Source: Allobosea robiniae (lineage in GTDB: Bacteria > Pseudomonadota > Alphaproteobacteria > Rhizobiales > Beijerinckiaceae). From it: 64,000 bases of DNA. Below the pieces are notes generated by a model. It made no database searches. It was not told where the DNA came from and saw only the letters and a list, made by a program, of their open reading frames with translations. The stretch is from contig NZ_FNBZ01000002.1 in the NCBI RefSeq assembly GCF_900102525.1, positions 310,001 to 374,000 of the forward strand, given 5' to 3'. This document shows, piece by piece, positions 30,054-41,043 of this stretch; the stretch's first letter is position 1; the number at the start of each line of letters is the position of its first letter. Made by a program: the position numbers and the translations under genes.

Positions 30054-31514
30054 ATGACGATGACCGGATACCGCCTCGGAGACCTTTTCCCCGAGATGTT
30101 CGAGACTGAGGCCGCCAGCCAGCAGGTGCATGGCGTTGCCTTCGACAGCCGCAAGGTGACGGGGGACGACGTCTTCGTCGCACTCGCTGGCGCCAAGGCG
30201 GATGGCGCCCGCTTCATCATGGATGCTGTCGGGCACGGCGCCGTCGCGGTGGTCTCGGGTGGGCCGCGGCCGGCCGACCTGCCGGCCGGGGTCGCCTTCG
30301 CACAGGTGGAGGACCCGCGCCTCGCGCTGGCGCTCGCTGCGGCGAATATCCACCCGCGCCAGCCCCGGACGATCGTCGCGGTGACCGGCACCAGCGGCAA
30401 ATCCTCGGTGGCGGATTTCACCCGCCAGATTTTCCAGGCGCTCGGCCATGAGGCGGCGAGCGTCGGTACCATCGGCGTGGTCACGAGCAAGGGCGCCGAT
30501 TACGGCTCGCTGACGACGCCGGACCCGCTCTCGCTGCACGCTTCATTCGACAGGCTCGCGGGCGAGGGCATCACGCATCTTGCCATGGAAGCGTCCTCGC
30601 ACGGGCTCGACCAGCGCCGCCTCGACGGTGTGCGATTGAGCGCCGGCGCCTTCCTCAATCTCGGGCGCGACCATCTCGACTACCATCCGAGCGTCGAGGA
30701 GTACCTCGCCGCGAAGCTGAGGCTCTGGGAGCTGCTGCCGGACGGCGCGCCGGTGGTGATCAACCGCGACGAGCCTTATGCGGACGCGGCAGCCGAGGCT
30801 GCGGCCATGGCCGGCCACCCGATCATCGGCATTGGCCGCAAGGGCGAGACGTTGACGCTGCTGCGCAACGAGCGCGACGGCTTCTCGCAGCGCCTGACGG
30901 TCGGTTTTGACGGGCAGGAGCTCTCCGTCGCCTTGCCGTTGGTCGGCGATTTCATGGCCGGCAATGCGCTGGTCGCCGCCGGGCTGGCCATCGCGACCGG
31001 TGAGGACAAGGCTGCGTCGTTGCGGGCTATATCCGGGCTCATCGGTGTTGCCGGGCGGCTTGAACGCATCGGTGAGGCCAATGGCGGGCTCGTTGTCGTC
31101 GATTACGCCCATAAGCCCGATGCGCTCGCCGCGGTGCTGACCACGCTCAGGCCCTATGCGACCGGCCGCCTGATCTGCGTCTTCGGCTGCGGCGGCGATC
31201 GCGACAAGGGCAAGCGCCCGCTGATGGGCGCGATCGCGGCCGAGAAGGCCGATATCGCCATCGTCACCGACGACAATCCGCGTAGCGAGGACCCGGCGAC
31301 GATCCGGGCCGAGATCATGACGGCATCGCCGAGGCTCCAGGAGATCGGCGACCGCGAGGAAGCCATCCGTGCCGCGGTGAAGATGCTTAAAGCCGGGGAT
31401 TTGCTGGTCGTGGCGGGAAAAGGCCATGAATCCGGCCAGATCATAGGCGACCGCACGCTGCCCTTCTCCGATCACGACGTGGTCCGGAAAGCGCTATCGG
31501 AGTTTCAAGGATGA
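30054..31514 (+). CDS. murE: UDP-MurNAc-tripeptide synthetase MurE (meso-DAP adding)
   Basis: A 486-residue ATP-dependent Mur ligase. The P-loop is VTGTSGKSSVADF (near residue 111), with LTTPDPLSLH and AMEASSHGLDQ in the central domain. The DNPR motif in TDDNPRSEDP (Asp near 408) marks meso-diaminopimelate specificity. It adds the third residue of the stem peptide in the cytoplasm. ATG at 30054 is chosen; GTG 30048 and ATG 30060 are alternatives. The stop overlaps murF (ATGA). Confidence 0.96.
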   Translation: MTMTGYRLGDLFPEMFETEAASQQVHGVAFDSRKVTGDDVFVALAGAKADGARFIMDAVGHGAVAVVSGGPRPADLPAGVAFAQVEDPRLALALAAANIHPRQPRTIVAVTGTSGKSSVADFTRQIFQALGHEAASVGTIGVVTSKGADYGSLTTPDPLSLHASFDRLAGEGITHLAMEASSHGLDQRRLDGVRLSAGAFLNLGRDHLDYHPSVEEYLAAKLRLWELLPDGAPVVINRDEPYADAAAEAAAMAGHPIIGIGRKGETLTLLRNERDGFSQRLTVGFDGQELSVALPLVGDFMAGNALVAAGLAIATGEDKAASLRAISGLIGVAGRLERIGEANGGLVVVDYAHKPDALAAVLTTLRPYATGRLICVFGCGGDRDKGKRPLMGAIAAEKADIAIVTDDNPRSEDPATIRAEIMTASPRLQEIGDREEAIRAAVKMLKAGDLLVVAGKGHESGQIIGDRTLPFSDHDVVRKALSEFQG

Positions 31515-32935
31515 GCGCCCCGCTCTGGACCGGAGAAAAGCTGATCGCTGCGCTGCGCGCGCGGCCCGAGGGCGCCGTGCCGCCGGTCGTGACCGGGGCG
31601 TCGATCGATACCCGCACGCTGGAGCCCGGTGACGTCTTCTTCGCGATCACCGGCGAGGCCCGTGACGGGCATGATTTCGTCAGAGGCGCGCTCGACAAGG
31701 GCGCGGCGCTCGCCGTCGTCGACGAGGCGCATGCGGCCCAGTTCGAGGGGGCAGGCGCGCTCGCCATCGTGCCGGACGTGTTGAAGGGGATGGAGCATGC
31801 CGGCACCGCGAGGCGTGCCGAACTCAAGGCCGGCATCGTCGCCGTCACCGGCTCGGTCGGCAAGACCGGGACCAAGGAGGCGCTGCGCCTCGTGCTCTCG
31901 CGCCAGGGCAAGACCCATGCGCCGGTCGCGTCCTACAACAACCACTGGGGCGTGCCGCTGACGCTCGTCCGCACGCCCGCCGATATCGCCTATGGCGTCT
32001 ACGAGATCGGGATGAACAGCCCCGGCGAGATTCTGCCGCTTGCGCGGATGGTGCGCCCGCAGGTCGCCATCGTCACCACGATCCAGCCGGTGCATCTCGC
32101 CGCCTTCGCCTCGCTCGAAGGGATCGCCGAGGAGAAGGCCGGGGTCTACTGGGAACTCGAAGAAGGCGGCACGGCGATCGTCAATGCCGACATCCCGCAA
32201 TCCGAGCTGCTGCGCGATATCGCCAGATCCGGTCCGGCCGGGCGGATCGTCACCTTCGGGGAAAGCCCGGATGCCGATGTAAAGCTCGTCTCCTGTGCGC
32301 TGAAGCCGGACATGTCGGTGGTCGAGGCCCGCGTCCTCGGCGAGCCCGTGACCTATCGGCTCGGCAGTCCGGGCAAGCATATCGTGCTGAATTCGCTCGC
32401 CGTGCTCGCGGCCGTCCATGCGCTCGGCGCCGATCTCGCGCTGGCCGCGTTGGCCCTCGGCGACCTCAAGCCGCCGGCTGGACGCGGCGCACGCCAGGTG
32501 CTGCAGGCGCCGGGCGGCAGGGTCACGCTGCTCGACGAGAGCTATAACGGCAACCCCGCCTCGATGCGGGCCGCAATCGAGAATCTCGGCCGCCTGCCGG
32601 TCGAGGGGCGCGGCCGGCGCATCGCCGTGCTCGGCGACATGCTGGAACTCGGGCCGACCGGCCCGGAGCTGCATCGGGGGCTCGCCGAACCGCTGGTCTC
32701 GAACGGGATCGACAAGGTCTTCACCTGCGGCCCGCTGATGAAAGGGCTCCACGAGAGCTTGCCTTCCGCCATGCGGGGGGCTTATGCCGCCACGGCGAGC
32801 GACCTGGAGCCGCTCGTGCTCGATGCGATCCGCGGCGGCGACACTGTCACGGTCAAGGGATCGCTGGGCACGCGCATGGGTCCGATCGTCAAGGCGATCC
32901 TCGCGCGCTTTCCTGCCGTGCCTGCCGAAGACTGA
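31511..32935 (+). CDS. murF: UDP-MurNAc-tripeptide--D-Ala-D-Ala ligase MurF
   Basis: A 474-residue Mur ligase. SIDTRTLEPGDVFFAITGE is the N-terminal UDP-binding segment; the ATP-binding loop is VTGSVGKTGTKEAL, followed by NNHWGVPLTL and EIGMNSPGEI. The C-terminal domain has DESYNGNPASMRAAIE and VLGDMLELG. It adds D-Ala-D-Ala, made by the Ddl encoded downstream at 42068. The start overlaps the murE stop. mraY follows after 21 bases. Confidence 0.96.
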   Translation: MSAPLWTGEKLIAALRARPEGAVPPVVTGASIDTRTLEPGDVFFAITGEARDGHDFVRGALDKGAALAVVDEAHAAQFEGAGALAIVPDVLKGMEHAGTARRAELKAGIVAVTGSVGKTGTKEALRLVLSRQGKTHAPVASYNNHWGVPLTLVRTPADIAYGVYEIGMNSPGEILPLARMVRPQVAIVTTIQPVHLAAFASLEGIAEEKAGVYWELEEGGTAIVNADIPQSELLRDIARSGPAGRIVTFGESPDADVKLVSCALKPDMSVVEARVLGEPVTYRLGSPGKHIVLNSLAVLAAVHALGADLALAALALGDLKPPAGRGARQVLQAPGGRVTLLDESYNGNPASMRAAIENLGRLPVEGRGRRIAVLGDMLELGPTGPELHRGLAEPLVSNGIDKVFTCGPLMKGLHESLPSAMRGAYAATASDLEPLVLDAIRGGDTVTVKGSLGTRMGPIVKAILARFPAVPAED

Positions 32936-32956
32936 CCTGCAAGAGAGCCCAGAAGC

Positions 32957-34039
32957 ATGTTCGCCCTGCTCGCCGAACTGTCCGGCACCTTCCCGGTGCT
33001 GAACGTCTTCCGCTACATCACCTTCCGCGCAGGCGGGGCGACGGCGACGGCGCTGCTCTTCCTGTTCTTTTTCGGCCCCTCGGCCATATCCTGGCTCCGG
33101 ATCAAGCAGGGCAAGGGCCAGCCGATCCGCACGGACGGCCCGGAATCGCATCTTGCCAAGCGCGGCACGCCGACCATGGGCGGGCTGATGATCCTGACGG
33201 GGGTGTTCGTCGCGGTGCTGCTCTGGGGCAACCTGCGCAACCCCTATGTCTGGATCGTGCTCGGCGTCACCGCAGCCTACGGCGCGATCGGCTTCTATGA
33301 CGATTTCCTCAAGGTCACCAAGCAGTCGCACAAGGGCTTCTCGGGCAAGGCCCGCATCTCGATCGAGGTCGTGGTCGCGCTCGTCGCCTGCTACTTCGTC
33401 ATGCAGACGCAGCCACCGGCGATCGGCTCGGGCTTCGCGATGCCCTTCCTCAAGGAAGCGATCATCCCGCTCGGCATCCTGTTCCCGCTGGTCGCGTCCT
33501 TCGTCGTGGTCGGCGCCGGCAACTCGGTGAACCTGACCGACGGGCTCGACGGGCTCGCCATCGTGCCCGTCATGATCGCGGCCGGTACCTTCGGCTTCAT
33601 TTCCTATCTCGTCGGCAACGCGATCTTCGCCAACTACCTGCAGATCCACCATATCCCCGGCGCGGGCGAGCTCGCCGTGATCTGCGGCGCGGTGATCGGC
33701 GCCGGCCTCGGCTTCCTCTGGTTCAATGCGCCGCCGGCCCAGATCTTCATGGGCGATACCGGCTCGCTCGGTCTCGGCGGCCTGCTCGGCACCATCGCGG
33801 TCGCGACCAAGCACGAGATCGTGCTGGCGATCGTCGGCGGTCTCTTCGTCGTCGAGGCGCTCTCGGTGATCATCCAGGTCTTCGTGTTCAAGCGCACCGG
33901 CAAGCGCGTCTTCCTGATGGCGCCGATCCACCACCATTTCGAGAAGCTGGGCTGGACCGAACCGCAGGTGGTGATCCGTTTCTGGATCATCTCGGTCGTG
34001 CTGGCGCTGGTCGGCCTCGCCACGCTGAAGCTGCGCTGA
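32957..34039 (+). CDS. mraY: Phospho-MurNAc-pentapeptide transferase MraY
   Basis: A 360-residue integral membrane enzyme with about ten helices. It makes lipid I by moving phospho-MurNAc-pentapeptide to undecaprenyl phosphate. Conserved cytoplasmic loops are present: [18 protein letters not shown] (Asp-Asp), [25 protein letters not shown] and the HHHFEKLGW motif (APIHHHFEK). These include the catalytic aspartates and the histidine loop of the family. murD begins one base after its stop. Confidence 0.97.
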   Translation: MFALLAELSGTFPVLNVFRYITFRAGGATATALLFLFFFGPSAISWLRIKQGKGQPIRTDGPESHLAKRGTPTMGGLMILTGVFVAVLLWGNLRNPYVWIVLGVTAAYGAIGFYDDFLKVTKQSHKGFSGKARISIEVVVALVACYFVMQTQPPAIGSGFAMPFLKEAIIPLGILFPLVASFVVVGAGNSVNLTDGLDGLAIVPVMIAAGTFGFISYLVGNAIFANYLQIHHIPGAGELAVICGAVIGAGLGFLWFNAPPAQIFMGDTGSLGLGGLLGTIAVATKHEIVLAIVGGLFVVEALSVIIQVFVFKRTGKRVFLMAPIHHHFEKLGWTEPQVVIRFWIISVVLALVGLATLKLR

Positions 34040-34040
34040 G

Positions 34041-35480
34041 ATGACTCCGGTTTCCGTCTTTTCGGGGCGCAAGGTCGCCCTGTTCGGGCTCGGCGGCTCC
34101 GGGCTCGCCACGGCACGCGCGCTCAAGGCGGGCGGTGCCGAGGTCGCGGCCTGGGACGACAACGAGAAGAGTCGGGAGAAGGCGGCTGCCGAGGGCATCG
34201 CCGTCGTCGATCTGGCGAATGCCGACTGGTCGGGCTTCGCGGCTTTCTTGCTCTCGCCCGGCGTGCCGCTGACCCATCCCGAGCCGCACTGGACCGTCGG
34301 CAAGGCCAAGGCTGCCGGTGTGCCGATCATCGGCGATGTCGAATTGTTCTTCCTTGAGCGGGCGACGGTGGCGCCGGGCTCGCCGGTCGTCTGCATCACC
34401 GGCACCAACGGCAAGTCGACCACGACGGCGCTGATCGCGCATGTGCTCGGGGCGGCCGGCCGCGACGTGCAGATGGGCGGTAATATCGGCACCGCCGTGC
34501 TGGCGCTGGAGCCGCCGGCCGCGAACCGCATCCATGTCATCGAGTGCTCGAGCTACCAGATCGACCTCGCGCCCTCGCTTGCGCCCACCGTTGGCATCCA
34601 GATGAACCTGACGCCGGACCATCTCGACCGGCACGGCTCGCTGGAGAACTATGCCGCCATCAAGGAGCGCCTGGTTGCGGCGGCCAATATCGCGGTGGTC
34701 GGCGTCGATGACGAGGCTTCCAAACAGATGGCGCGCCGCCGCGCTGCCGGCGGCCGCCCGCTGGTCAAGATCAGCGGCGAGCAGCCGCTGGACGAGGGCG
34801 TCTTCGCCGGGGTCACCGCCAATCAGGGGCGGCTGGACACGCGCATCGTCGAGGTGAAGGACGGCAAGCCGCGCGTCGTCGCCAATCTCGCGGGCATCGG
34901 TTCGTTGCGCGGTTCGCATAACGCGCAAAATGCGGCGGCGGCCTTCGCCGCCTGCTCGGCATTGGGCCTGAGTGCGGAAGAGATCGCCGAGGGCTTCAGG
35001 ACCTATCCGGGGCTGGCGCATCGCATGGAGGAGCTCGGCCGGATCGGTCGTGTCGTCTTCATCAACGATTCCAAGGCGACCAATGCGGACTCGACCGAAA
35101 AGGCGCTGACCTCCTTCCACGGCATCTTCTGGATACTCGGGGGCAAGGCCAAGGACGGTGGCATCGAGTCGCTCCGCCGCTATTTCCCGAACATCGCCCG
35201 CGCCTACCTGATCGGGGCGGCGAGCGAGCTCTTCGCCGCGACCTTCGACGATGATGGGCGCGTCGGCTACGAGCGCAGCGTCACGCTCGACAGGGCCGTG
35301 GCCGATGCCGCGCGCGACGCGCTGGCAGCGACAGGCGAGGGCGAGATCGCGGTGCTGCTCTCGCCGGCCTGCGCCTCCTTCGACCAGTTCCCGAATTTCG
35401 AGGTCCGGGGCGATGCCTTCCGCAAGCTGGTTACAGACCTGCCGGGCTTCGAGCCGTTCGGCAAGACGAAGCCGCGATAG
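34041..35480 (+). CDS. murD: UDP-MurNAc-L-alanine--D-glutamate ligase MurD
   Basis: A 479-residue Mur ligase with the N-terminal Rossmann segment [18 protein letters not shown]-loop [16 protein letters not shown] (near residue 120), NIGTAVLAL, and ECSSYQID. The C-terminal domain has [17 protein letters not shown] and [10 protein letters not shown]. It adds the second stem-peptide residue, D-Glu. It is the last gene of the first uninterrupted dcw block; two genes on the opposite strand separate it from ftsW. Confidence 0.96.
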   Translation: MTPVSVFSGRKVALFGLGGSGLATARALKAGGAEVAAWDDNEKSREKAAAEGIAVVDLANADWSGFAAFLLSPGVPLTHPEPHWTVGKAKAAGVPIIGDVELFFLERATVAPGSPVVCITGTNGKSTTTALIAHVLGAAGRDVQMGGNIGTAVLALEPPAANRIHVIECSSYQIDLAPSLAPTVGIQMNLTPDHLDRHGSLENYAAIKERLVAAANIAVVGVDDEASKQMARRRAAGGRPLVKISGEQPLDEGVFAGVTANQGRLDTRIVEVKDGKPRVVANLAGIGSLRGSHNAQNAAAAFAACSALGLSAEEIAEGFRTYPGLAHRMEELGRIGRVVFINDSKATNADSTEKALTSFHGIFWILGGKAKDGGIESLRRYFPNIARAYLIGAASELFAATFDDDGRVGYERSVTLDRAVADAARDALAATGEGEIAVLLSPACASFDQFPNFEVRGDAFRKLVTDLPGFEPFGKTKPR

Positions 35481-35495
35481 GTCGCGGCGCTCCCG

Positions 35496-36311
35496 TCATT
35501 CCGGCACGCGGCCCGTGAGCCGGAAGAACAGGTTGGACGTCACCTGCACGGCAGGATCGGACAGGTGGCTCTCCAGCGCCGCCATCTCCTTGTCGAGATC
35601 GGCCCGCGCGATGAAGCCTCCATCGACGAGCTTGTCACGGATGTTGTCGATGAGACCGCGCGGGAACCAGCGGCGTTCATGGCCGGCGGGAAAGACGTGG
35701 AGAATGGCGTCGACCTCGATATCGATAACGCCTGCATCCCGGAACAGCCGATGGATCTTCCGGCCGACCGACAGATCGATCCCCTGTGCCCGCGCATAGG
35801 CCGCGTAAGCCTCGATCAGGTGGCTCCAGGCCGGCAGGGGCGGATCGAGGCAGTGCGGAAGATAATCGGCCTCGAAGTTCGCGACCCAGCCGCCGGGCCG
35901 CACGAGGGAGACCAATTCGCGTACGATCCGCTCGGGCTCCGGCACATTGACCAGCAGCAGCCGCATATGGGCGCCGTCGAAGGACGCTCGCGGCAGGCCG
36001 GTCTCGTAGGCATCGCCCTCGCGCAGCTCGACCTGGGGCAATCCGCGATCGGCGATGAAATGGCGCGCCAACTCGACGAAATGGCTGCCGCGGTCGATGC
36101 CGAGGACCGAACCCGTCGGGCCGACATGCTCTGCCAGCAGATGCAGGACACCTCCGGGGCCGCAACCGAGATCGACGACGTGCTCCCCGCGCTTTATGCC
36201 GATCCGATCGAGCTGTGCCCGCGAGTCGGGTGCGAGATTCAGGATCTGACGCTTGAGCCGATCGACTTCGGCCTCGGCCCGCCCAAGCAGATAGATGTCC
36301 GGTTTCGTCAT
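35496..36311 (-). CDS. Class I SAM-dependent methyltransferase, reversed inside the dcw cluster
   Basis: A 271-residue methyltransferase with motif I VVDLGCGPGGVLHLLAEH, acidic loop VLGIDRGSHFVELA, and post-motif LREGDAYETGLPRASFDGAH followed by RPGGWVANFEADYL. The C-terminal region with lid-like residues fits small-molecule methylases of the Methyltransf_25/11 group. It is on the minus strand between murD and ftsW, where dcw genes are normally contiguous, and ends 15 bases after murD. ATG at 36311 or GTG at 36314 may start it. No substrate or link to cell-wall synthesis is evident. Confidence 0.85.
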   Translation of the reverse strand: MTKPDIYLLGRAEAEVDRLKRQILNLAPDSRAQLDRIGIKRGEHVVDLGCGPGGVLHLLAEHVGPTGSVLGIDRGSHFVELARHFIADRGLPQVELREGDAYETGLPRASFDGAHMRLLLVNVPEPERIVRELVSLVRPGGWVANFEADYLPHCLDPPLPAWSHLIEAYAAYARAQGIDLSVGRKIHRLFRDAGVIDIEVDAILHVFPAGHERRWFPRGLIDNIRDKLVDGGFIARADLDKEMAALESHLSDPAVQVTSNLFFRLTGRVPE

Positions 36312-36436
36312 CACGCCTCCATTCTGGTCCGCCGGGGGCCGTTTCCGACCCGGCTGACCGTTATGGTTTCATGACCTCGCTTCTCGCCGGGGCGAGGCCG
36401 CGTTCGTGGGCTCGAAAGCCGCTCCAGGAGATCGTT

Positions 36437-36916
36437 TCAGCCGCGCCGGGCGGCCTCGATCTTTGCGACGTCGATCTTCTGCATCGTCATCATCGCGGCG
36501 AAGGCGCGCTTGGCCTCCTCGCCGCCGACGGCGAGCGCTTCGCTCAGGACGCGCGGGGTGATCTGCCAGGACAGGCCCCATTTGTCCTTGCACCAGCCGC
36601 ATTCGCTCTCCTGGCCGCCATTGCCGACGATGGCGTTCCAGTAGCGATCGGTCTCCGCCTGGTCTTCGGTGGCGATCTGGAAGGAGAAGGCCTCGCTGTG
36701 CTTGAACGTCGGCCCGCCATTGATGCCGAGGCAGGGAATGCCGAGGACCGTGAAGGTGACGGTCAGAGCGTCGCCGGCCTTGCCGGAGGGGAAGTCGGTG
36801 GGGGCGCGGAAGACTTCCTTCACGGCGCTGTCCGGGAAGGTCTCGGCATAAAAGCGGGCGGCGGCCTCGGCGTCCTTGTCGTACCACAGGCAGATCGTGT
36901 TCTTGGCGATGGCCAT
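36437..36916 (-). CDS. PhnB-like VOC-fold protein, reversed inside the dcw cluster
   Basis: A 159-residue protein of the PhnB / 3-demethylubiquinone-methyltransferase-like glyoxalase group: NTICLWYDKDAEAAARFYAE, LGIPCLGINGGP, AFSFQIATEDQAETDRYW, and the conserved CGWCKDKWGLSWQITP. Despite the old family name these are VOC-fold proteins without a methylase domain. The start at 36916 gives the canonical N-terminus; an extension to 37150 is unconserved. It lies 125 bases upstream of the methyltransferase on the same strand, so they may be one unit inserted between murD and ftsW. Confidence 0.85.
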   Translation of the reverse strand: MAIAKNTICLWYDKDAEAAARFYAETFPDSAVKEVFRAPTDFPSGKAGDALTVTFTVLGIPCLGINGGPTFKHSEAFSFQIATEDQAETDRYWNAIVGNGGQESECGWCKDKWGLSWQITPRVLSEALAVGGEEAKRAFAAMMTMQKIDVAKIEAARRG

Positions 36917-37220
36917 GATCAGTCCTTTCGCTGTCGAAACTGGTGCAGGGTGCAACTCCTCCCATGGGACGACAATGCGTGTCAGGAGCGGCCTTTGCAT
37001 CTGACCGGCCGCATGAGACCGATTTGAGGCGCGCGGCTGATCGAAGTGGGTGAGCCTGCGTCGAAGAGGCTGTAAAACGCGGCGCGCCGTTGTGGATCGT
37101 GATGCGCTGAGCTCGCCGATCCCACGCATCGGAATCAATCGGTTAACCATTCATTGACAGAGTGATTCGTCACGCAAGCGCGGCCTCAGCCGCGCCGAAT
37201 TTGTCGATGGGATGCCCGTC
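36917..37220 (+). promoter_or_regulatory. Divergent spacer with probable ftsW promoter
   Basis: This 304-base gap separates the reversed PhnB-like gene from ftsW and must contain a fresh promoter for the second dcw block. TTAACCATTCATTGA (37143-37157) is TTAA-N7-TTGA, one mismatch from a CtrA full site. A GATTC (GANTC, CcrM-type) site follows at 37171. No gene is supported here. Confidence 0.4.
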
Positions 37221-38345
37221 ATGGTCTCGCGCGCGGAACCTTCTCTCAGCGGCCGCTGGTGGTGGTCGATCGACCGCCTCATCCTGACCGCACTCGTCGC
37301 CCTGATGGTCTCGGGCGTCGTGCTGCTGATGGCAGGCGGGCCGCCGGTGGCCGAGCGGCTCGGGCTCTCGACCTTCCATTTCGTCAACCGGCAGGCAGCC
37401 TATCTCGTCGTCGCGATGGCCATCTTTCTCGGGGTGTCGCTGATGACGCCGCGCCAGGTGCGCCGCGCTGCGCTGCTGATCTATCTCGGCTCGCTCGTCA
37501 TGGTGGTGGCGACGCTTTATTTCGGCGTCGAGGTGAAGGGCGCGAAACGCTGGCTGACGCTCGGGCCGCTGGGCTCGGTCCAGCCATCCGAGTTCCTCAA
37601 GCCCGCCTTCGTCGTGATGGCGGCCTGGGCCTTCGCCGAGGGCACGCGCCGGCCCGACCTGCCGGGCACGATCCTGGCGCTGCTCCTGCTGCCCTTCACC
37701 ATCGTGCCGCTCGTCCTGCAGCCGGATTTCGGCCAGACCATGCTGGTTAGCCTGGTCTGGTGCGGGTTGTTCTTCGTCGCGGGCCTGCACTGGTTCTGGG
37801 TGATCGGCCTCGGCGGCGTCGGCGCCGCCGGCATCTTCGTCGCCTATGAGCTGGTGCCGCATGTCCGCGCCCGCATCGAGCGCTTCATGGACAAGGGCTC
37901 GGGCGACTCGTTCCAGGTCGACACGGCGCTGGAGAGCTTCGCGCAGGGCGGCTGGCTCGGGAAGGGACCGGGCGAGGGTACGGTGAAGCGCATCCTGCCC
38001 GACGCCCATACCGATTTCATCTTCGCGGTCACGGCCGAGGAATTCGGCATCGTCGTCTGCATGCTGCTGGTGGCGCTCTTCGCGGTGATCGTGATCCGCG
38101 CGCTGTTCGTGGCGCAGAAGGCGGAGGACCCGTTCATCCGCCTCGCCGTCACCGGCCTTGCCCTGCTCTTCGGCATCCAGGCGGCGATCAACATGATGGT
38201 CAACCTGCACATGATGCCGGCCAAGGGCATGACGCTGCCCTTCATCTCCTATGGCGGCTCCTCGCTGCTCTCGCTCGCGGTCGGGACGGGCTTCCTGCTG
38301 GCATTGACCCGGCGGCGGCCGCGCTCGGTCGAATTCGGGCGCTGA
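37221..38345 (+). CDS. ftsW: Septal peptidoglycan glycosyltransferase FtsW
   Basis: A 374-residue SEDS-family membrane protein with about ten helices. Conserved segments are RWLTLGPLGSVQPSEFLKP (written as QPSEFLKPAF), LQPDFGQTM, FAVTAEEFGIVV and the C-terminal LPFISYGGSSLLSLAVG. It polymerises lipid II strands at the septum with FtsI. Start at 37221 (MVSRAEP) is preferred because GGGA is spaced nine bases before it; ATG 37212 lies directly against that box. murG begins five bases after the stop. Confidence 0.95.
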   Translation: MVSRAEPSLSGRWWWSIDRLILTALVALMVSGVVLLMAGGPPVAERLGLSTFHFVNRQAAYLVVAMAIFLGVSLMTPRQVRRAALLIYLGSLVMVVATLYFGVEVKGAKRWLTLGPLGSVQPSEFLKPAFVVMAAWAFAEGTRRPDLPGTILALLLLPFTIVPLVLQPDFGQTMLVSLVWCGLFFVAGLHWFWVIGLGGVGAAGIFVAYELVPHVRARIERFMDKGSGDSFQVDTALESFAQGGWLGKGPGEGTVKRILPDAHTDFIFAVTAEEFGIVVCMLLVALFAVIVIRALFVAQKAEDPFIRLAVTGLALLFGIQAAINMMVNLHMMPAKGMTLPFISYGGSSLLSLAVGTGFLLALTRRRPRSVEFGR

Positions 38346-38349
38346 TCCG

Positions 38350-39453
38350 ATGGCGACGGACACGCTCGTCATGCTGGCGGCCGGGGGAACCGGCGGCCAT
38401 CTCTTCCCGGCCGAGGCATTGAGCCACGCGTTGCATGCCAAGGGCATGCGCGTGGTGCTGATGACCGATACGCGCGCCGCCGAATACGCCGGGAACTTTC
38501 CGGCCGAGGCCGTGCATGCCGTGCCGGCGGCGACGCCGTCCGGCCGCTCGCCATTGCAGAAGGCGGCGGCGCTGTTCAACATCGCCAAGGGCACTTTCGC
38601 GGCGCGCGGGATCATCAAGCAAGTCAGGCCGGCCGTCGTCGTCGGCTTCGGCGGCTATCCGACGGTGCCGCCGGTGCTGGGCGCCTCGCTGGCCGGGGTG
38701 CGCACCCTGATCCACGAGCAGAACGCCGTGATCGGCCGGGCCAATCGCTTCCTCGCCGGCCGTGCCGACGTGATCGCGACCGGCTTCGCGGAGGTCGGCG
38801 GGCTCTCGGAGGCGCAGCAGGCCAAGTGCCGCCATGTCGGCAACCCCGTGCGCCCCGCGGTGACCGCGGCGGCCGGCCACGATTATGACCAGCCGGGCGA
38901 AGGCAGGATCAGGCTCCTGGTCTTCGGTGGCAGCCAGGGCGCGCGCATCATGGCCGATATCGTGCCGCCGGCGATCCAGCTCCTTACCGAGGCCGAGCGG
39001 GCGCGCCTGACCATCGTCCAGCAGGCGCGGCCTGAGGACGACGAGCGCGTGCGCGGCATCTACGAGAAGCTCGGCGTAAAGGCGACGATCGCGCCCTTCT
39101 TCAAGGACCTGCCGGTGCAGATGGCGGCGTCGCAGCTCGTCATCGCCCGCTCCGGCGCCTCGACCGTGGCGGAACTCACCGTGATCGGCCGCCCGGCCCT
39201 GCTGGTGCCGCTGCCGGGCTCGCTCGATCAGGACCAGGCGGCCAACGCGGCCTTCCTCGAAGGTGTGGGCGGAGCTGTCCGCATCCTCCAGCCGGACTTC
39301 ACGCCGCGCCATCTTGCCGCCGAATTGTCGAAGCTTATCGCGCAGCCCGCCCACTTGACGACGATGGCCGCAAACGCGAAGAGCGCCGGCATCCCCGATG
39401 CCGCCGACCGCCTGGCCGATCTCGTGATCGCCACGGCCAACCTCCCGCACTGA
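38350..39453 (+). CDS. murG: UDP-GlcNAc:lipid I N-acetylglucosamine transferase MurG
   Basis: A 367-residue GT28 (GT-B fold) enzyme that converts lipid I to lipid II on the inner face of the membrane. The N-terminal Gly-rich motif is LAAGGTGGHLFPAEAL. The second Gly loop is VVGFGGYPTVPPVL. LIHEQNAVIGRANR, LVFGGSQGARIMA and the C-terminal donor site ARSGASTVAELTVIGRPA with PLPGSLDQDQ are also present. It is 15 bases upstream of murC and part of the ftsW-murG-murC unit. Confidence 0.97.
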   Translation: MATDTLVMLAAGGTGGHLFPAEALSHALHAKGMRVVLMTDTRAAEYAGNFPAEAVHAVPAATPSGRSPLQKAAALFNIAKGTFAARGIIKQVRPAVVVGFGGYPTVPPVLGASLAGVRTLIHEQNAVIGRANRFLAGRADVIATGFAEVGGLSEAQQAKCRHVGNPVRPAVTAAAGHDYDQPGEGRIRLLVFGGSQGARIMADIVPPAIQLLTEAERARLTIVQQARPEDDERVRGIYEKLGVKATIAPFFKDLPVQMAASQLVIARSGASTVAELTVIGRPALLVPLPGSLDQDQAANAAFLEGVGGAVRILQPDFTPRHLAAELSKLIAQPAHLTTMAANAKSAGIPDAADRLADLVIATANLPH

Positions 39454-39468
39454 CAGGATTCACGACCC

Positions 39469-40875
<1,407 letters not shown>

Positions 40876-40899
40876 GCGGCGCGCAGCAGTCCACCCCGC

Positions 40900-41003
40900 C
40901 GTCATTCTCGGGCGAAGCGAAGCGCAGACCCGAGAATCTCGGCCAGGAGAGGCAAGGGAGCCTCCTTCGGCAAGAGATGCTCGGGTCAAGCCCGAGCATG
41001 ACG
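40900..41003. repeat. Composite extragenic palindromic repeat between murC and murB
   Basis: Two hairpins, ATTCTCGGG (40904-40912) with CCCGAGAAT (40929-40937) and ATGCTCGGG (40977-40985) with CCCGAGCAT (40991-40999), are bracketed by CGTCAT at the left and ATGACG at the right. The element is about 104 bases and looks like a BIME-type pair of REP units. It occupies most of the murC-murB gap and may affect read-through or mRNA stability. Confidence 0.75.
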
Positions 41004-41043
41004 AGCGTTTCCCTCCGCGATCATCATGTTCTAAAGCGACGCC

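Noticed and set aside
27933..30539. Long open frame antisense to ftsI and murE (over 860 codons)
   Set aside because: It is a GC-driven shadow: rich in Arg/Asp/Ala without recognisable domains, and it opposes genes with full catalytic motifs.
31505..34540. Antisense open frame of about 1000 codons across murF, mraY and murD
   Set aside because: Same compositional artefact; it crosses three certain genes and has no domain pattern.
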